DNA of 64,000 nt, taken from the NCBI GenBank assembly GCA_003707065.3, contig PPXM03000002.1:124001-188000 (forward strand), read 5' to 3'. Position numbers and translations under genes: made by a program. Positions within the stretch are counted from its first letter, which is position 1. Each line of letters begins with the position of its first letter. The stretch is from Trigonopsis variabilis. Its lineage: Eukaryota > Ascomycota > Trigonopsidomycetes > Trigonopsidales > Trigonopsidaceae. This document shows positions 21,601-30,156 of this stretch, piece by piece. The notes under the pieces are model-generated. The model did no database searches, was not told where the DNA came from, and saw only the letters and a program-made list of their open reading frames with translations.

Positions 21601-22215
21601 TCACCTCCGATGATGGACTGGCGAGGGAGATCTCTCTCTCGGATCTCTTCCCTTTTTCTTCAATGAAACAGCCTGTGAGACTTGTAAACTTCTGAGCAAC
21701 TCATTCGATGGCCTTCGTGCGTGAATGAAGTTACACATGCCACCTCGAGAACACTCATGAGAGTCGTGTTGCCGACAACAAGCCTCTCTAAAATCAGTCA
21801 CCGGGCTTAGCTCGCAGTAGACAGGCCTTCCACCGTACCATCGCGAGTTGAAACTTTCACAAGCCTTTTGAGCATCCTCCTCATAAGAAAACCGGACATA
21901 GACATTGCCCATTAAGTGGTCATTATTATTCTCACAGACAACGATATCCTCGACCGGACCGAATTTGGCAGCCTCACAAAAGATATCTTCATAGAAAGCA
22001 TCCATATGTTCTTGCAGCTGATGCTGATTCAGCTTTTTACCGTTCGCATTAGGATCCTGGAACAGATTTGGACATAAGATGGTTTGAGAAAACGCCGGCT
22101 TCACATGCTTTCTGGAACATTTATCACCATGTCGACAGGCACCAATTTTGTAATAGAATGAGCAGTGGACTTTGTCTTGCTCTGTACCATAGATCGAAGC
22201 TAAATATGAAGCCAT
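21601..22215 (-). CDS. U2AF1: U2 auxiliary factor small subunit (U2AF35)
   Basis: One exon, 204 codons, no intron. It has the full order: N-terminal CCCH zinc finger (KVHCSFYYKIGACRHGDKC...H, ~15-38), U2AF-homology RRM (~45-145, with MGNVYVRFSYEEDAQKA), and second CCCH finger (FREACCRQHDSHECSRGGMC...H, ~150-170), then a short basic tail with RDPRERSPSP instead of a long RS domain. U2AF35 recognises the 3' splice-site AG with U2AF65. This is of interest because the local introns are extremely short with AG very near the branch site. The C-terminal residues between ARRPSNELLRSL and the basic tail are less conserved. Confidence 0.96.
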   Translation of the reverse strand: MASYLASIYGTEQDKVHCSFYYKIGACRHGDKCSRKHVKPAFSQTILCPNLFQDPNANGKKLNQHQLQEHMDAFYEDIFCEAAKFGPVEDIVVCENNNDHLMGNVYVRFSYEEDAQKACESFNSRWYGGRPVYCELSPVTDFREACCRQHDSHECSRGGMCNFIHARRPSNELLRSLQVSQAVSLKKKGRDPRERSPSPVHHRR

Positions 22216-22529
22216 AGCAGAATTGTGAAGAAGTGGAGAGGCGCTGGCGAAATATAAAGGATTGTCATGACAACACTTGTGGCACCGTTACACGATTTCC
22301 AAAAGCCCAGATGATTCCATGTAAACTTACAAACTACAGTTTCTGTTAATACAGCAATAATTGCTTGAGCACTGTCTGTAATCTCTCGATATCGAAATCG
22401 AACTGAGTGAATATCTGGTCTTTCTGGCTTGTGAACTGTGCTGGTCTATATCTCGCAGAGCGTGAAATATTGATTCAGACTAGAGTTAAATAGCGATATA
22501 CGCTGCTAATAGTTAGCGTTGAATTTGTA
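22216..22529. other. Divergent promoter between U2AF1 and RTF2
   Basis: About 310 bp, AT-rich; no recognised element. Confidence 0.5.
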
Positions 22530-23178
22530 ATGGGTGTATGTATACTTTATGATGTATATCTAACGGTAGAACGACGGAGGTAGCATTCCCAAGCGAAGTG
22601 AGCTCGTGAAGCAAAGCTCTAAGGAGCCTTCGAGCAGCGAAAAGTTCGAGAAAAAGCAGTTGGATGAAACGTTCCTTTGGTCTTGTTGTCACTTGAGTAC
22701 TGAACCGTTGAAGACACCGATTTCTAGTGACTATCTGGGACGACTATATAATAAAGATGCCATATTGGAGTACTTGGTCGAAAATCGACCTGTAAATGAT
22801 ATGGCTCATATCACCACTTTAAAAGATGTGGTTGATTTGAAACCTAACGTTTCGTCGAATGGAAAGTTCATCTGTGCTGTCACGAGGAAAGAATTGAGTT
22901 CGGGTTCTAGATTTGTCTATTTGGTACCCTGTGGTCATGTCTTTGCTCATTCGGCTTTAAAAGAGCTTAATAGTCATAACTGTCCTCAGTGTGGCCAAGA
23001 ATACAATCTTGACTCGGTTGTATTGATAAACGCCTCCTCTGATGCTGATATTCTTAGGGCTCAAGAGCGTCTAGATAAATTAACTCGTGAAGGGCTGTCT
23101 CATTCACTCAAGCCTTTAAAGAAGAAGAAGAAGAAGCATGCCATAGAAAAAAAGGCAGTCGAAGAGGTGCAAACATGA
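22530..23178 (+). CDS. RTF2: Replication termination factor 2 (Rtf2-type RING protein)
   Basis: Two exons, 22530..22535 and 22570..23178, encode 204 residues. Exon 1 is just ATG-GGT; a 34-nt intron with GTATGT donor, ATCTAAC branch and GGTAG acceptor joins it to produce MGNDGGSIPKRSELVK, the invariant start of Rtf2 proteins. The degenerate RING is seen as FLWSCCHLSTEPLKTPISSDYLGRLYNKD with FICAVTRKEL, LVPCGHVFAHSAL and CPQCGQEY; the C-terminus is lysine-rich. Rtf2 controls replication-fork pausing and, in S. pombe, splicing of particular introns. It is divergent from U2AF1. Confidence 0.95.
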
Positions 23179-23302
23179 ACGCGTGCAACGAGCAACCTTG
23201 CTTAACCAGGGTAAAAAGCAAAAGTGTGTTCGCCTTGTACACACGAAAACCCGAAACCCCTACGAAAGAGGACTCAAATCATTTTTCTGGCTCCATTACG
23301 GA

Positions 23303-23383
23303 ATACTTACCTCCGTGGAATGTCCACATATAGTTCATGGCTGGATCTGAACTGTTATATCTATTGCTGATTGGGGTTCCAAT
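23303..23383 (+). ncRNA. Candidate structured RNA with U1 snRNA-like 5' end
   Basis: ATACTTACCT equals the 5' end of U1 snRNA, which pairs with 5' splice sites. It is followed by three perfect inverted repeats: GTGGA/TCCAC (23315-23327), AGTTCA/TGAACT (23332-23353) and ATTGG/CCAAT (23370-23383). The canonical U1-70K loop and a clear Sm site are not seen, so this is weak. The same bases read on the minus strand form a good 5' splice donor (GAG/GTAAGTAT), so a minus-strand exon is an alternative. Confidence 0.2.
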
Positions 23384-23484
23384 GCTGAGAACAGGAAAAA
23401 GAGAGATATGTGTATCATTAGATATAAACTGTAAGAAAATGCTTGGTCAATTATCTAGTCTGCGATTTTTCTACTGTGATCCTC

Positions 23485-23493
23485 GCACGTGAC
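23485..23493 (+). promoter_or_regulatory. GCACGTGAC box before the peroxin gene
   Basis: E-box lying about 60 bp upstream of the ATG at 23552, like the boxes before the bHLH, metallothionein and Vip1 genes. Binding is inferred. Confidence 0.35.
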
Positions 23494-23551
23494 TCTTGAC
23501 GTAGTTGCTGCGATCGTTCTCACTTCCTCTATCCACGTCTGCCGTGGATGA

Positions 23552-24976
23552 ATGGCGGCATTTGAGACACCTTTGATCATGGCATCAACTGATAAAACGA
23601 AACCTGAAGGATCTGACTCATTCTCCGTGACTCAGGCATTATTCAGTGCTACGGGAACGTCTAGTCAGCCTGGTCAGGCCGGCGCAAATGCAAGCAGCGC
23701 CAGCGAAGCTGCGTTTGTTCCTGTTGACAATTCTTTTATCAATCAAAAGAGCCCATTGCTGTTGTCCACACCACCAGTCATCACTAGGGCACTAAGTCAA
23801 GCGTATCCTTATATTGTGGTCCTTAACAACTTGCTAGGTTTATTAACATGGACGTCTGGTGACAGTTGGGCTTCGTTCCTAGTCATAGGATCGTGGTGCT
23901 TGCTTGTTCTTCATTGGGAAACGTTAGCTATCTATGGAGGGCATCTAATCGGAGTCGGCGGCGTAGCGGCCTACGTTTGGGCGAATTCAAAGATATCAAG
24001 TGAACAGGATCTACATCCGACATTGGATGACATTGTTTACACACTGACTACTGCGGTCTCCCGTGCCAATCTTTTTCTTTCTCCGCTTACCTCTCTTTCG
24101 CTATCGTCTCAAGACCTAAGTAGAGTCATCTGTTCCACTCTATTATTTACTCCGATTCACTATATAATCATACGGTTTGTCATAACTCCTAGGCTTTTCA
24201 TCCTGCTAGTAGGATTATTTTTCTTATCTTATCATTCCCTTCCTTGCCGTGTCACTCGCCGAGTTCTATGGAGATCACGTATTATCCGTAAACTTTGTCG
24301 AGTGTTCACTGGGTTTGATGTTTCTCTTTGGAATTCTCATACAAGTTCGGGGGTCGGCAAGTCTTTAATCAAGAAGATCGGTCCTACGTCCCCTTCAGTC
24401 GCAGAAAAACAAAGCGCACGGTTTACTTTTATTGTCTACGAGAACCAGCGGCGTTGGATAGGCTTAGGTTGGACTACCAGTCTTTTGGCTTATGAACGCG
24501 GACCGTGGACGGACGAATTCTTAAATGAATGTAAAGATATTGTGGCTTTCAATCTGCCAGAGACGAGCGGATCAGGAATGAAATGGGAATGGATTGATCC
24601 GAGCTGGAAATTGGAAATTCCTACTCCGGATGAGCAAGCCAGCCCGGCCAAGGATACCAAGTCCGCTAAAACAAGTAAAGTGTTCAAAACTGATCCTAGT
24701 CCAGAAGAAGGCTGGGTCTACTATGATAATCAATGGAAAGACCCGGGGTTGAGAGATGGATACTCTAAATTTACTCGACGACGACGCTGGGTCCGAACCG
24801 CAGAGCTGCGATACGTTGGAGATGGCACTTCAAAGGCTGCTCCAGAGACAAAGATCGATGAGAAAGAAAGCCCAAATGTGGATGGATTACGGAAGCGAAT
24901 CGATGTCGGTGCGAAGTCTCCTGCCCAAGGCAAGTTAAGCGACGAGACTGCTTCGGGAGATCTGAAAGTGAATTAG
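23552..24976 (+). CDS. Pex23/Pex30-family peroxisomal (ER) membrane protein with dysferlin domain
   Basis: One exon, 474 codons. After a polar N-terminus (1-75) come hydrophobic segments (~85-150 and ~190-235: YIVVLNNLLGLLTWTSGD, ASFLVIGSWCLLVLHWETL, FILLVGLFFLSYHS) forming the reticulon-like membrane part of Pex24/Pex30 proteins. From about residue 290 the dysferlin domain is clear: FIVYENQRRWIGLGWT, ERGPWTDE, then WEWIDPSWKLE and GWVYYDNQWKDP...FTRRRRWVRTAEL, with the paired Trp-rich motifs of DysFN/DysFC. Family members sit at ER-peroxisome contacts and regulate peroxisome number. The exact paralogue (Pex23, 30, 31, 32) cannot be fixed. The C-terminus (~420-474) is charged and low complexity. 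Confidence 0.9.
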   Translation: MAAFETPLIMASTDKTKPEGSDSFSVTQALFSATGTSSQPGQAGANASSASEAAFVPVDNSFINQKSPLLLSTPPVITRALSQAYPYIVVLNNLLGLLTWTSGDSWASFLVIGSWCLLVLHWETLAIYGGHLIGVGGVAAYVWANSKISSEQDLHPTLDDIVYTLTTAVSRANLFLSPLTSLSLSSQDLSRVICSTLLFTPIHYIIIRFVITPRLFILLVGLFFLSYHSLPCRVTRRVLWRSRIIRKLCRVFTGFDVSLWNSHTSSGVGKSLIKKIGPTSPSVAEKQSARFTFIVYENQRRWIGLGWTTSLLAYERGPWTDEFLNECKDIVAFNLPETSGSGMKWEWIDPSWKLEIPTPDEQASPAKDTKSAKTSKVFKTDPSPEEGWVYYDNQWKDPGLRDGYSKFTRRRRWVRTAELRYVGDGTSKAAPETKIDEKESPNVDGLRKRIDVGAKSPAQGKLSDETASGDLKVN

Positions 24977-25364
24977 AAGTGCCACTAAACGGGACAAGTG
25001 ACTTTAAACGGTAGCCTCGCTACTTCGTCCCCTTCAAGGCATGCTTCAACGTGTGTTTGCAGAGATGATCGTGTGATCAGCGAAGTCTTGAGGGGCCTGA
25101 TGACTCTGAGTCACCTAAACCGAGACAGCGGCACCAAAAGTCTGCTTTTTCCAACGTTTGGTGGATTATTTAAGTAGCAATAATAAGTATTTTCAAGACA
25201 AATAATATTTCATCGTAGATGAAAACGCACTCTACCTTTCTTTTCCTCTTCTTCTCTCTTTGGTGATCGGCCCCTGTAACAGCGCTCAGTACACCTCATC
25301 ATGTTCCGTTACATCCAGGGTGAGGGGCCATAAATTCGAGATCTTCACTTCTTTCTTCACAACA
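24977..25364. other. Arginase promoter region
   Basis: About 390 bp. TGACTCTGAGTCA (25101-25113) is a dyad containing a perfect Gcn4/AP-1 type TGAGTCA at 25107-25113. The last 100 bp are pyrimidine-rich. No exon was recognised. Confidence 0.5.
25107..25113 (+). promoter_or_regulatory. TGAGTCA (Gcn4/CpcA/AP-1-type) site
   Basis: Perfect 7-mer within a larger inverted repeat TGACTC-T-GAGTCA, about 250 bp before the arginase start. A role in nitrogen or amino-acid control is inferred only. Confidence 0.3.
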
Positions 25365-26438
25365 ATGAGCGATCAACGACGTAAGTTAAGAGCTCGAGAT
25401 ACATGACTGACCTAGGTAAATTCGGGGCATTGGATGCCTCGGTTTAATGCTCTAGCTAACAGCGTGAAGTTCAATTATTATCCCGATAAGCGGTTGACTG
25501 TGATTGCGGCGCCGTTTTCAGGTAGGGGACCTTCTAGCAATGGGCAAGACTAACGATTAAAAGGAGGCCAAGGGCGAGCTGGAGTAGATCAGGGGCCGGC
25601 ACATTTGCTCAATCACCGTCTGCTTGATCAAGTTAAACAAGTTGGATGGAAGGCAGACGAACCTGGCACGTTAGACTTTGAAGTTCCAGAGTCTGATCCG
25701 GACGTGCGAGGTTTAAAGCGACCCTTATATGTATCTGAATCAACAAAGAAAGTTGCCAAAGCTGTATCTGAGTCGATTAAGGATGGTGCATTACCTTTGA
25801 CTTTAGGAGGAGATCACTCGTTGGCTATCGGCACGATTATGGGAGTGTTTGAAAATCACCCGGATGCATGCGTTTTATGGGTCGATGCTCATACGGACAT
25901 TAATACTCCAGATACCAGCCCCAGCGGAAATATCCACGGCTGTCCTCTATCGTTTGTCATGGGTTTAGCTGGAGATTTCCCTCCAGGGATCTTTGATTGG
26001 GTCAAGAATGTACTGCCCACAGATCGATTGGCATACATAGGAATTCGAGACGCAGATAGTGGAGAAAAAAGGATCGTGCGAGAGTTAGGAATCGCTACGT
26101 ATACAATGCATGACGTGGATCGATATGGCATAGCCGGATGCGTTGAGAAGGCATTGAAGCGAATCAATCCCGATGGCAAACGACCAATTCACCTTAGTTT
26201 CGACGTCGATGCAATGGACCCTTTCTTTGCTCCTGCGACCGGTACTCCAGTTAGAGGTGGACTGACCCTTCGAGAGTCTTGCTATCTCTGCGAAGCGGTG
26301 GCCGAAACCGGACAACTCGTTGCCTTGGACATCATGGAGTGCAACCCTATGCTTGGTGCTACTGACGCTCATATCCGAGATACTATCGGTGCAGCCATTA
26401 GTTTGACTAAATCCGCTCTAGGTGATCTACTTCTTTAA
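25365..26438 (+). CDS. CAR1: Arginase
   Basis: Three exons, 25365..25380, 25456..25521 and 25564..26438, encode 318 residues. Spliced start: MSDQR-PNSVKFNYYPDKRLTV; the 42-nt second intron restores APFSGGQGRAGVDQGPAHL. Manganese ligands are present in GGDHSLAIG, DAHTDINTP and SFDVDAMDP, along with the substrate-contact GNIHGCPLSF and the closing EVNP-like MECNPMLG. Arginase splits arginine to ornithine and urea; it follows from the fold that it is a hexamer or trimer in the cytosol. The first intron (25381-25455, 75 nt) looks like two complete introns back to back. Removal of only the first unit would put a stop about ten codons later, so splicing could tune expression (inference). Confidence 0.96.
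25381..25455 (+). other. CAR1: Tandem (zero-exon) intron in arginase
   Basis: Unit 1, 25381-25415 (35 nt), has donor GTAAGT, branch ACTGAC and acceptor CCTAG. Unit 2, 25416-25455 (40 nt), starts at the very next base with GTAAAT, has TTTAAT and ends CTCTAG. Each unit has the size and signals of a normal intron of this genome, and together they are about twice the norm. This suggests sequential (recursive) splicing or a stwintron-like element. Confidence 0.5.
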
Positions 26439-26971
26439 AAAGATAATCTTGTCCTTGTGGGTCCAGACCGTAGAAGTCATAGTGCATGAATCACCTGTCT
26501 CTCATCCGACCGTACTGTCTATCACTGTCACTACTGCGGCTTCCTCTGCTCTTATCATGACACGTCACTTGCTTTTCCAATGGCCGTGTCATTAGGCTGG
26601 ACTGGACACTAAATCATAGCCATGCGCGTCAGCAAAAATCGCTCAAGGTTGAAAAATCACGAGAGAGTCCCCACCACAAATGTCCTTGCGCTATAATGTA
26701 GATCTAGTCGTGTTTGTTGACTAAAATCAGACAAAGGAAGCCAGCGTGACTCTCGGGTGATTCAGCACTACTAGATAAGAGTGCCAGTCGTATATATGGG
26801 GGTGCTTACTTTTAGGTCTTCTAGGTCGTTCTATTGGGATGCGTGAGAATGCCGTGGCTGATTATCTTTTGAACAGGATAGGATAGGGTGATGTCACAGG
26901 AAGCGCTGTCACGTGGTCGATAGGACTATATAAGGATCGCCTAGTCCGATAGTTTCACTCTATCATCAAAA
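26439..26971. other. Metallothionein promoter region
   Basis: About 530 bp between arginase and the metallothionein gene, with CACGTG (26910-26915) and a TATA box (26927-26933) near its end. No exon or RNA gene was recognised. Confidence 0.55.
26927..26933 (+). promoter_or_regulatory. TATA box of the metallothionein gene
   Basis: TATATAA about 40 bp upstream of the ATG, with TCACGTGG 11 bp before it. The compact arrangement suits a strongly inducible gene; the inducer (metal or stress) is inferred from the product. Confidence 0.6.
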
Positions 26972-27064
26972 ATGTCTGAATCTCAATGTCAATGCACTGC
27001 GAACGGTGGAAGCTGCCAATGTCCGGGAGGCAAATGTACCTGCAAGAACTGCAACAGCAAATAA
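26972..27064 (+). CDS. Small copper-type metallothionein (30 aa)
   Basis: A 30-codon frame: MSESQCQCTANGGSC followed by QCPGGKCTCKNCNSK. Seven cysteines lie at 6, 8, 15, 17, 22, 24 and 27, in the order CxC, CxC, CxC, C, the same order as the 26-residue Neurospora copper metallothionein (CxC-x5-CxC-x3-CxC-x2-C), with slightly longer gaps here. The end NxSK also resembles that family. There are no aromatic residues, as expected. It would bind Cu(I) or similar ions in the cytosol. It is too short for usual gene finders. TATA and CACGTG elements sit directly upstream, supporting a real, inducible gene. Confidence 0.9.
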   Translation: MSESQCQCTANGGSCQCPGGKCTCKNCNSK

Positions 27065-27446
27065 GCGTGGATCAAGGATGGAAGATGATGAATATTGATT
27101 CGTCTTATATTGCTTTTTGAATCTGGAAACACAAGTTGCTGCAATAAGAATGATGATGATAAGCTGATGTCTATAAGAAAATCTATATGTTTATATGTGG
27201 TCTGACGAGGAGCCGTAGGATATTACGATACGCTACAGGACACGGAAGATGATAAGAGCCGATGACGATGTAAGTTTCTTTGTAGTACCCAATTTAGCTG
27301 CTATTATGACATATAAGCTGATATATTGTATCGAGTGATCATCTAGATGGTATCCAAAATCATCTGTCGGCCCTTGAGGATGATCATCTCGCCCACTAGG
27401 GTCAGCGCATTCAAGCTCTAAACTCACAAAGTCGAATTGAATTTAA
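27065..27446. other. Intergenic region with a possible 3' UTR intron of UBC6
   Basis: About 380 bp between convergent metallothionein and UBC6. On the minus strand a 32-nt segment (27396-27427) has donor GTGAGT, branch GCTGAC and acceptor CCTAG, so it looks like an intron in the UBC6 3' leader-out or in an unrecognised small gene. No protein was recognised. Confidence 0.4.
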
Positions 27447-28410
27447 TCAGTCAATGATATAGACTAGACAAGATTTTAGCAGAGCAAGCAATAGAAGAAA
27501 GAGGATCCCGCAGAATAAGATAGGAAAACGATGAACCCACGATATCAATCTCTTCCAGGGTGACCCAGATTCTAAGTTACCTTTATGATCAGTCTTGTTT
27601 TTCCGCCTTGGCTTCCGATCTTCATCGTCCGAGATCTCAATAACTGCTGCCGTGTCACTAGGTACTTCGGAGGCAGGTTTTTTCTGTGGAGGTTGATTAG
27701 AGGCTACAGAGGAGGACGAGGATGATGATGCAGACGTAGAAGATTGGTCGGGTCTAGGATTATTGTATTCCTCCACCAGCTCGGGAAAAGCATGTTTGAA
27801 CCGCTGGTTCGATCGAGCATTCCAGGCATGAGATTCTTTTGCCAGTCGACGTTTCTCATGAACAGTTGAAGTGATTGATCCAGCAGTAACTTCATTTCCA
27901 GTCTTGATGTTAGAATTAAGCTGTTTCATCAACTCACCATGAAACTCAAAAGGCCAATCAAAATGGTGCTAACACTCCATGCTGGGTTCCAAGTCTTGGG
28001 ATGGTAGTCTGAGATAGACAGACATAGTCTGGTATCAGGCTGGAACCGTCCTATCATTTGTATAAGTCCCCTGTTTATCTTCCTGTCTTGTGACTTACCG
28101 CTGGGAGTGATCATCCGGATCGAAGGAGGTCGAAACGGATAGTCACTAGGAAAAGTCAAGGTGCCATGATATTGCCCTCCTTCATATGGAGTATCAGGAG
28201 GACCAGTAATTACATAATGCCAACTGCTCAAGTCAGTCTAGTCCTTAGATCCTTAGATCTGTCCTCACATTAAAATATTCTCCTCGCTGGGATGCGCCTT
28301 GATATAAGGGGGAGGTGATTCCTCCATCATTTTATATTCTCGAACCAGCTGCAGGTAAGCAAAGTCACTGCCTAACTACCCACTCGTTTATGTGCTGCCT
28401 TGGTCGCCAT
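27447..28410 (-). CDS. UBC6: ER tail-anchored ubiquitin-conjugating enzyme E2 (Ubc6 / UBE2J)
   Basis: Five exons, complement(27447..27902, 27938..28050, 28099..28223, 28269..28348, 28384..28410), encode 266 residues. The start [17 protein letters not shown] and [38 protein letters not shown] are Ubc6 hallmarks. The catalytic Cys is residue 87 in [18 protein letters not shown], where the J-type family has no HPN. Introns are 35, 45, 48 and 35 nt; the first donor, GTGGGT, is poor. After [18 protein letters not shown] a Ser-rich linker leads to a C-terminal membrane anchor ([18 protein letters not shown]). Ubc6 works in ER-associated degradation with Doa10-type ligases. Confidence 0.96.
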
Positions 28411-28987
28411 GGTTGAGATCAAGACCGAGCCTGTCGTCCAGTCGTTGTCAGGTTGTTAAGCCAGAATGCAGGTCCTCTGTCTCAATTAGCACGCCTATAT
28501 ATCACCTCTCACTGACGCGTTTCTTTGGCGGCTCGTTCAAATAAGATCTAATATGAAGAGACAAGACCCAATGGTTCAAAAGTGTTCCAATCAAACCCCA
28601 AACATAAGTACGATTACAAGCTAAATAGGACACTCTGATCGGTCGAATTAGGAACTTTCTTAATCCAGCTGAGTCTCATTGGACCTATTTAGCGCATTTG
28701 TTTTTCGTAACTAGTCTTGCCAATACTTGTCATTTGCTATTCTTAACATCAGGGAGCGTTAGATTTCAATTTACGTTGTCCTTTAATCATCGTCAATAAG
28801 TGTAACTAATCTTAGAGCAAGCTCAAATCCCTTGGTCATCCTAGCGACTACAAGCAAGAACGTCTTGAGATGCTAATTCTCTCTTGGATCTCAACGCCAA
28901 GTCTATCACTGCCCAATTTGTGTTCATGTCCGTTGCTGGGTGCTTCGTGGCCCTTGCAACAATAACTGTTGTCAACATTCATCAGTC
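28411..28987. other. Divergent promoter between UBC6 and ERG2
   Basis: About 580 bp with no recognised exon, RNA or repeat. Confidence 0.5.
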
Positions 28988-29762
28988 ATGAAATTGATAT
29001 CAATTGGATTGGTGCTGAGTCTGGTGTACTTTCTTGGAGGATACTATCAGAAGTATTACATGGCTTCAAATTACATCTTTGATCCCAAGTATATCCAGGA
29101 ATTATCTCAAGTAAGTTTGGAGTCGGTCAGGTGACTGGGTACTTTTCGGACATTCTAATAATTTTTAGCAAGCAATTGCAAAGAATGACGATATCAAGGG
29201 AATCTTGCAAGATATCTCTAGTGGCTTGAAGGAAAAATATGGACCATTAGTCAACGAGTTGGATTTTGACAACTGGGTCTTCAACAATGCGGGTGGAGCC
29301 ATGGGATCGATGTTTGTCCTACACGCGAGCGTCACTGAATATCTGATCTTCTTTGGCTCTGCTGTAGGTACTGAAGGCCACTCTGGAGTCCATACTGCTG
29401 ATGATTATTTCACCATTCTCTGGGGTGAACAGCATGTAGCTTATCCCGGGGATTTGGTTCCTACTGTAAGATAGGCACAAAAATCGGACTAACCATGCAA
29501 GGTCTATCGACCAGGGGATATGAATCTAATGAAGAAGGGCGACTGTACTCAATATAAGCTTCCAGAAACTGCATGGGCTATTGAATTGGCTCAAGGTGAG
29601 TAAGAAAAAGCGATGGCGCTAAGTATAGGTTGGATTCCTCTGATGCTTCCTTTTGGTTTTCTCGATACTTTGACCTCGACCATGGACTTCTACACCTTCT
29701 ATGAAACGGCCAAGATCACTGCGATCAACATGGGTCGTAACATCTATTACGGCAAGTTCTGA
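28988..29762 (+). CDS. ERG2: C-8 sterol isomerase Erg2 (sigma-1 receptor family)
   Basis: Four exons, 28988..29110, 29169..29465, 29502..29595 and 29629..29762, encode 215 residues (yeast 222). Introns are 58, 36 and 33 nt. An N-terminal membrane segment ([17 protein letters not shown]) is followed by the family core: [39 protein letters not shown], the acidic/cupin-like [15 protein letters not shown], and [18 protein letters not shown]. The C-terminal [19 protein letters not shown] and YYGKF complete it. Erg2 moves the sterol double bond from C8 to C7 in the ER during ergosterol synthesis and is a morpholine fungicide target. The last two introns join codons exactly across GQ/GW and PT/VY. 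Confidence 0.97.
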
Positions 29763-30156
29763 TTGACTCGAGACCAACCCAGATGTAGTACGATTATACG
29801 ATAGCTGTGTCAGGTATTATTGCATCTTGCCTCTAGGTACTCTATGCTCTCTAGTTGTCGTCTATCACAAAATGTAAGCTCTCCGTAGCATCGTAGTCTG
29901 GCAATTTGTCAAAGCGCGGACTCAATTCGACAGTAGTGGGTCCATAGTAGCTTGTTAGAGTTATATTCCTAGTAAATGTTCTTCCAATTTACAGTTGATA
30001 GTACAGAGAGCCTCCATTCTCTGCCTTTAAGAATTTCGGAGTCGGTACGGTGGGTCTGGAGAACACGGCGGATGATCTCATCCGAAGCACTGCCCCACGT
30101 GACAGATGGCTCCTCGATGATATGGGGAGCAAGGATCGCCATCGTCTCTCAATAAG
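29763..30156. other. Intergenic region between ERG2 and VIP1-like gene
   Basis: About 390 bp; contains CCACGTGAC (30095-30103) 54-62 bp before the next ATG. Nothing else recognised. Confidence 0.5.
30095..30103 (+). promoter_or_regulatory. CCACGTGAC box before the Vip1-like gene
   Basis: E-box at about -55 relative to the ATG 30157, the same distance range as in the bHLH, peroxin and metallothionein genes. Binding is inferred. Confidence 0.35.

Larger units (their letters stand above)
23179..23551. other. Intergenic region with structured, U1-like sequence
   Basis: About 370 bp between RTF2 and the peroxin gene. It contains ATACTTACCT (23303-23312) followed by three perfect small inverted repeats and, 61 bp before the peroxin ATG, a GCACGTGAC box (23485-23493). 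See the separate entries; no protein was recognised. Confidence 0.45.
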
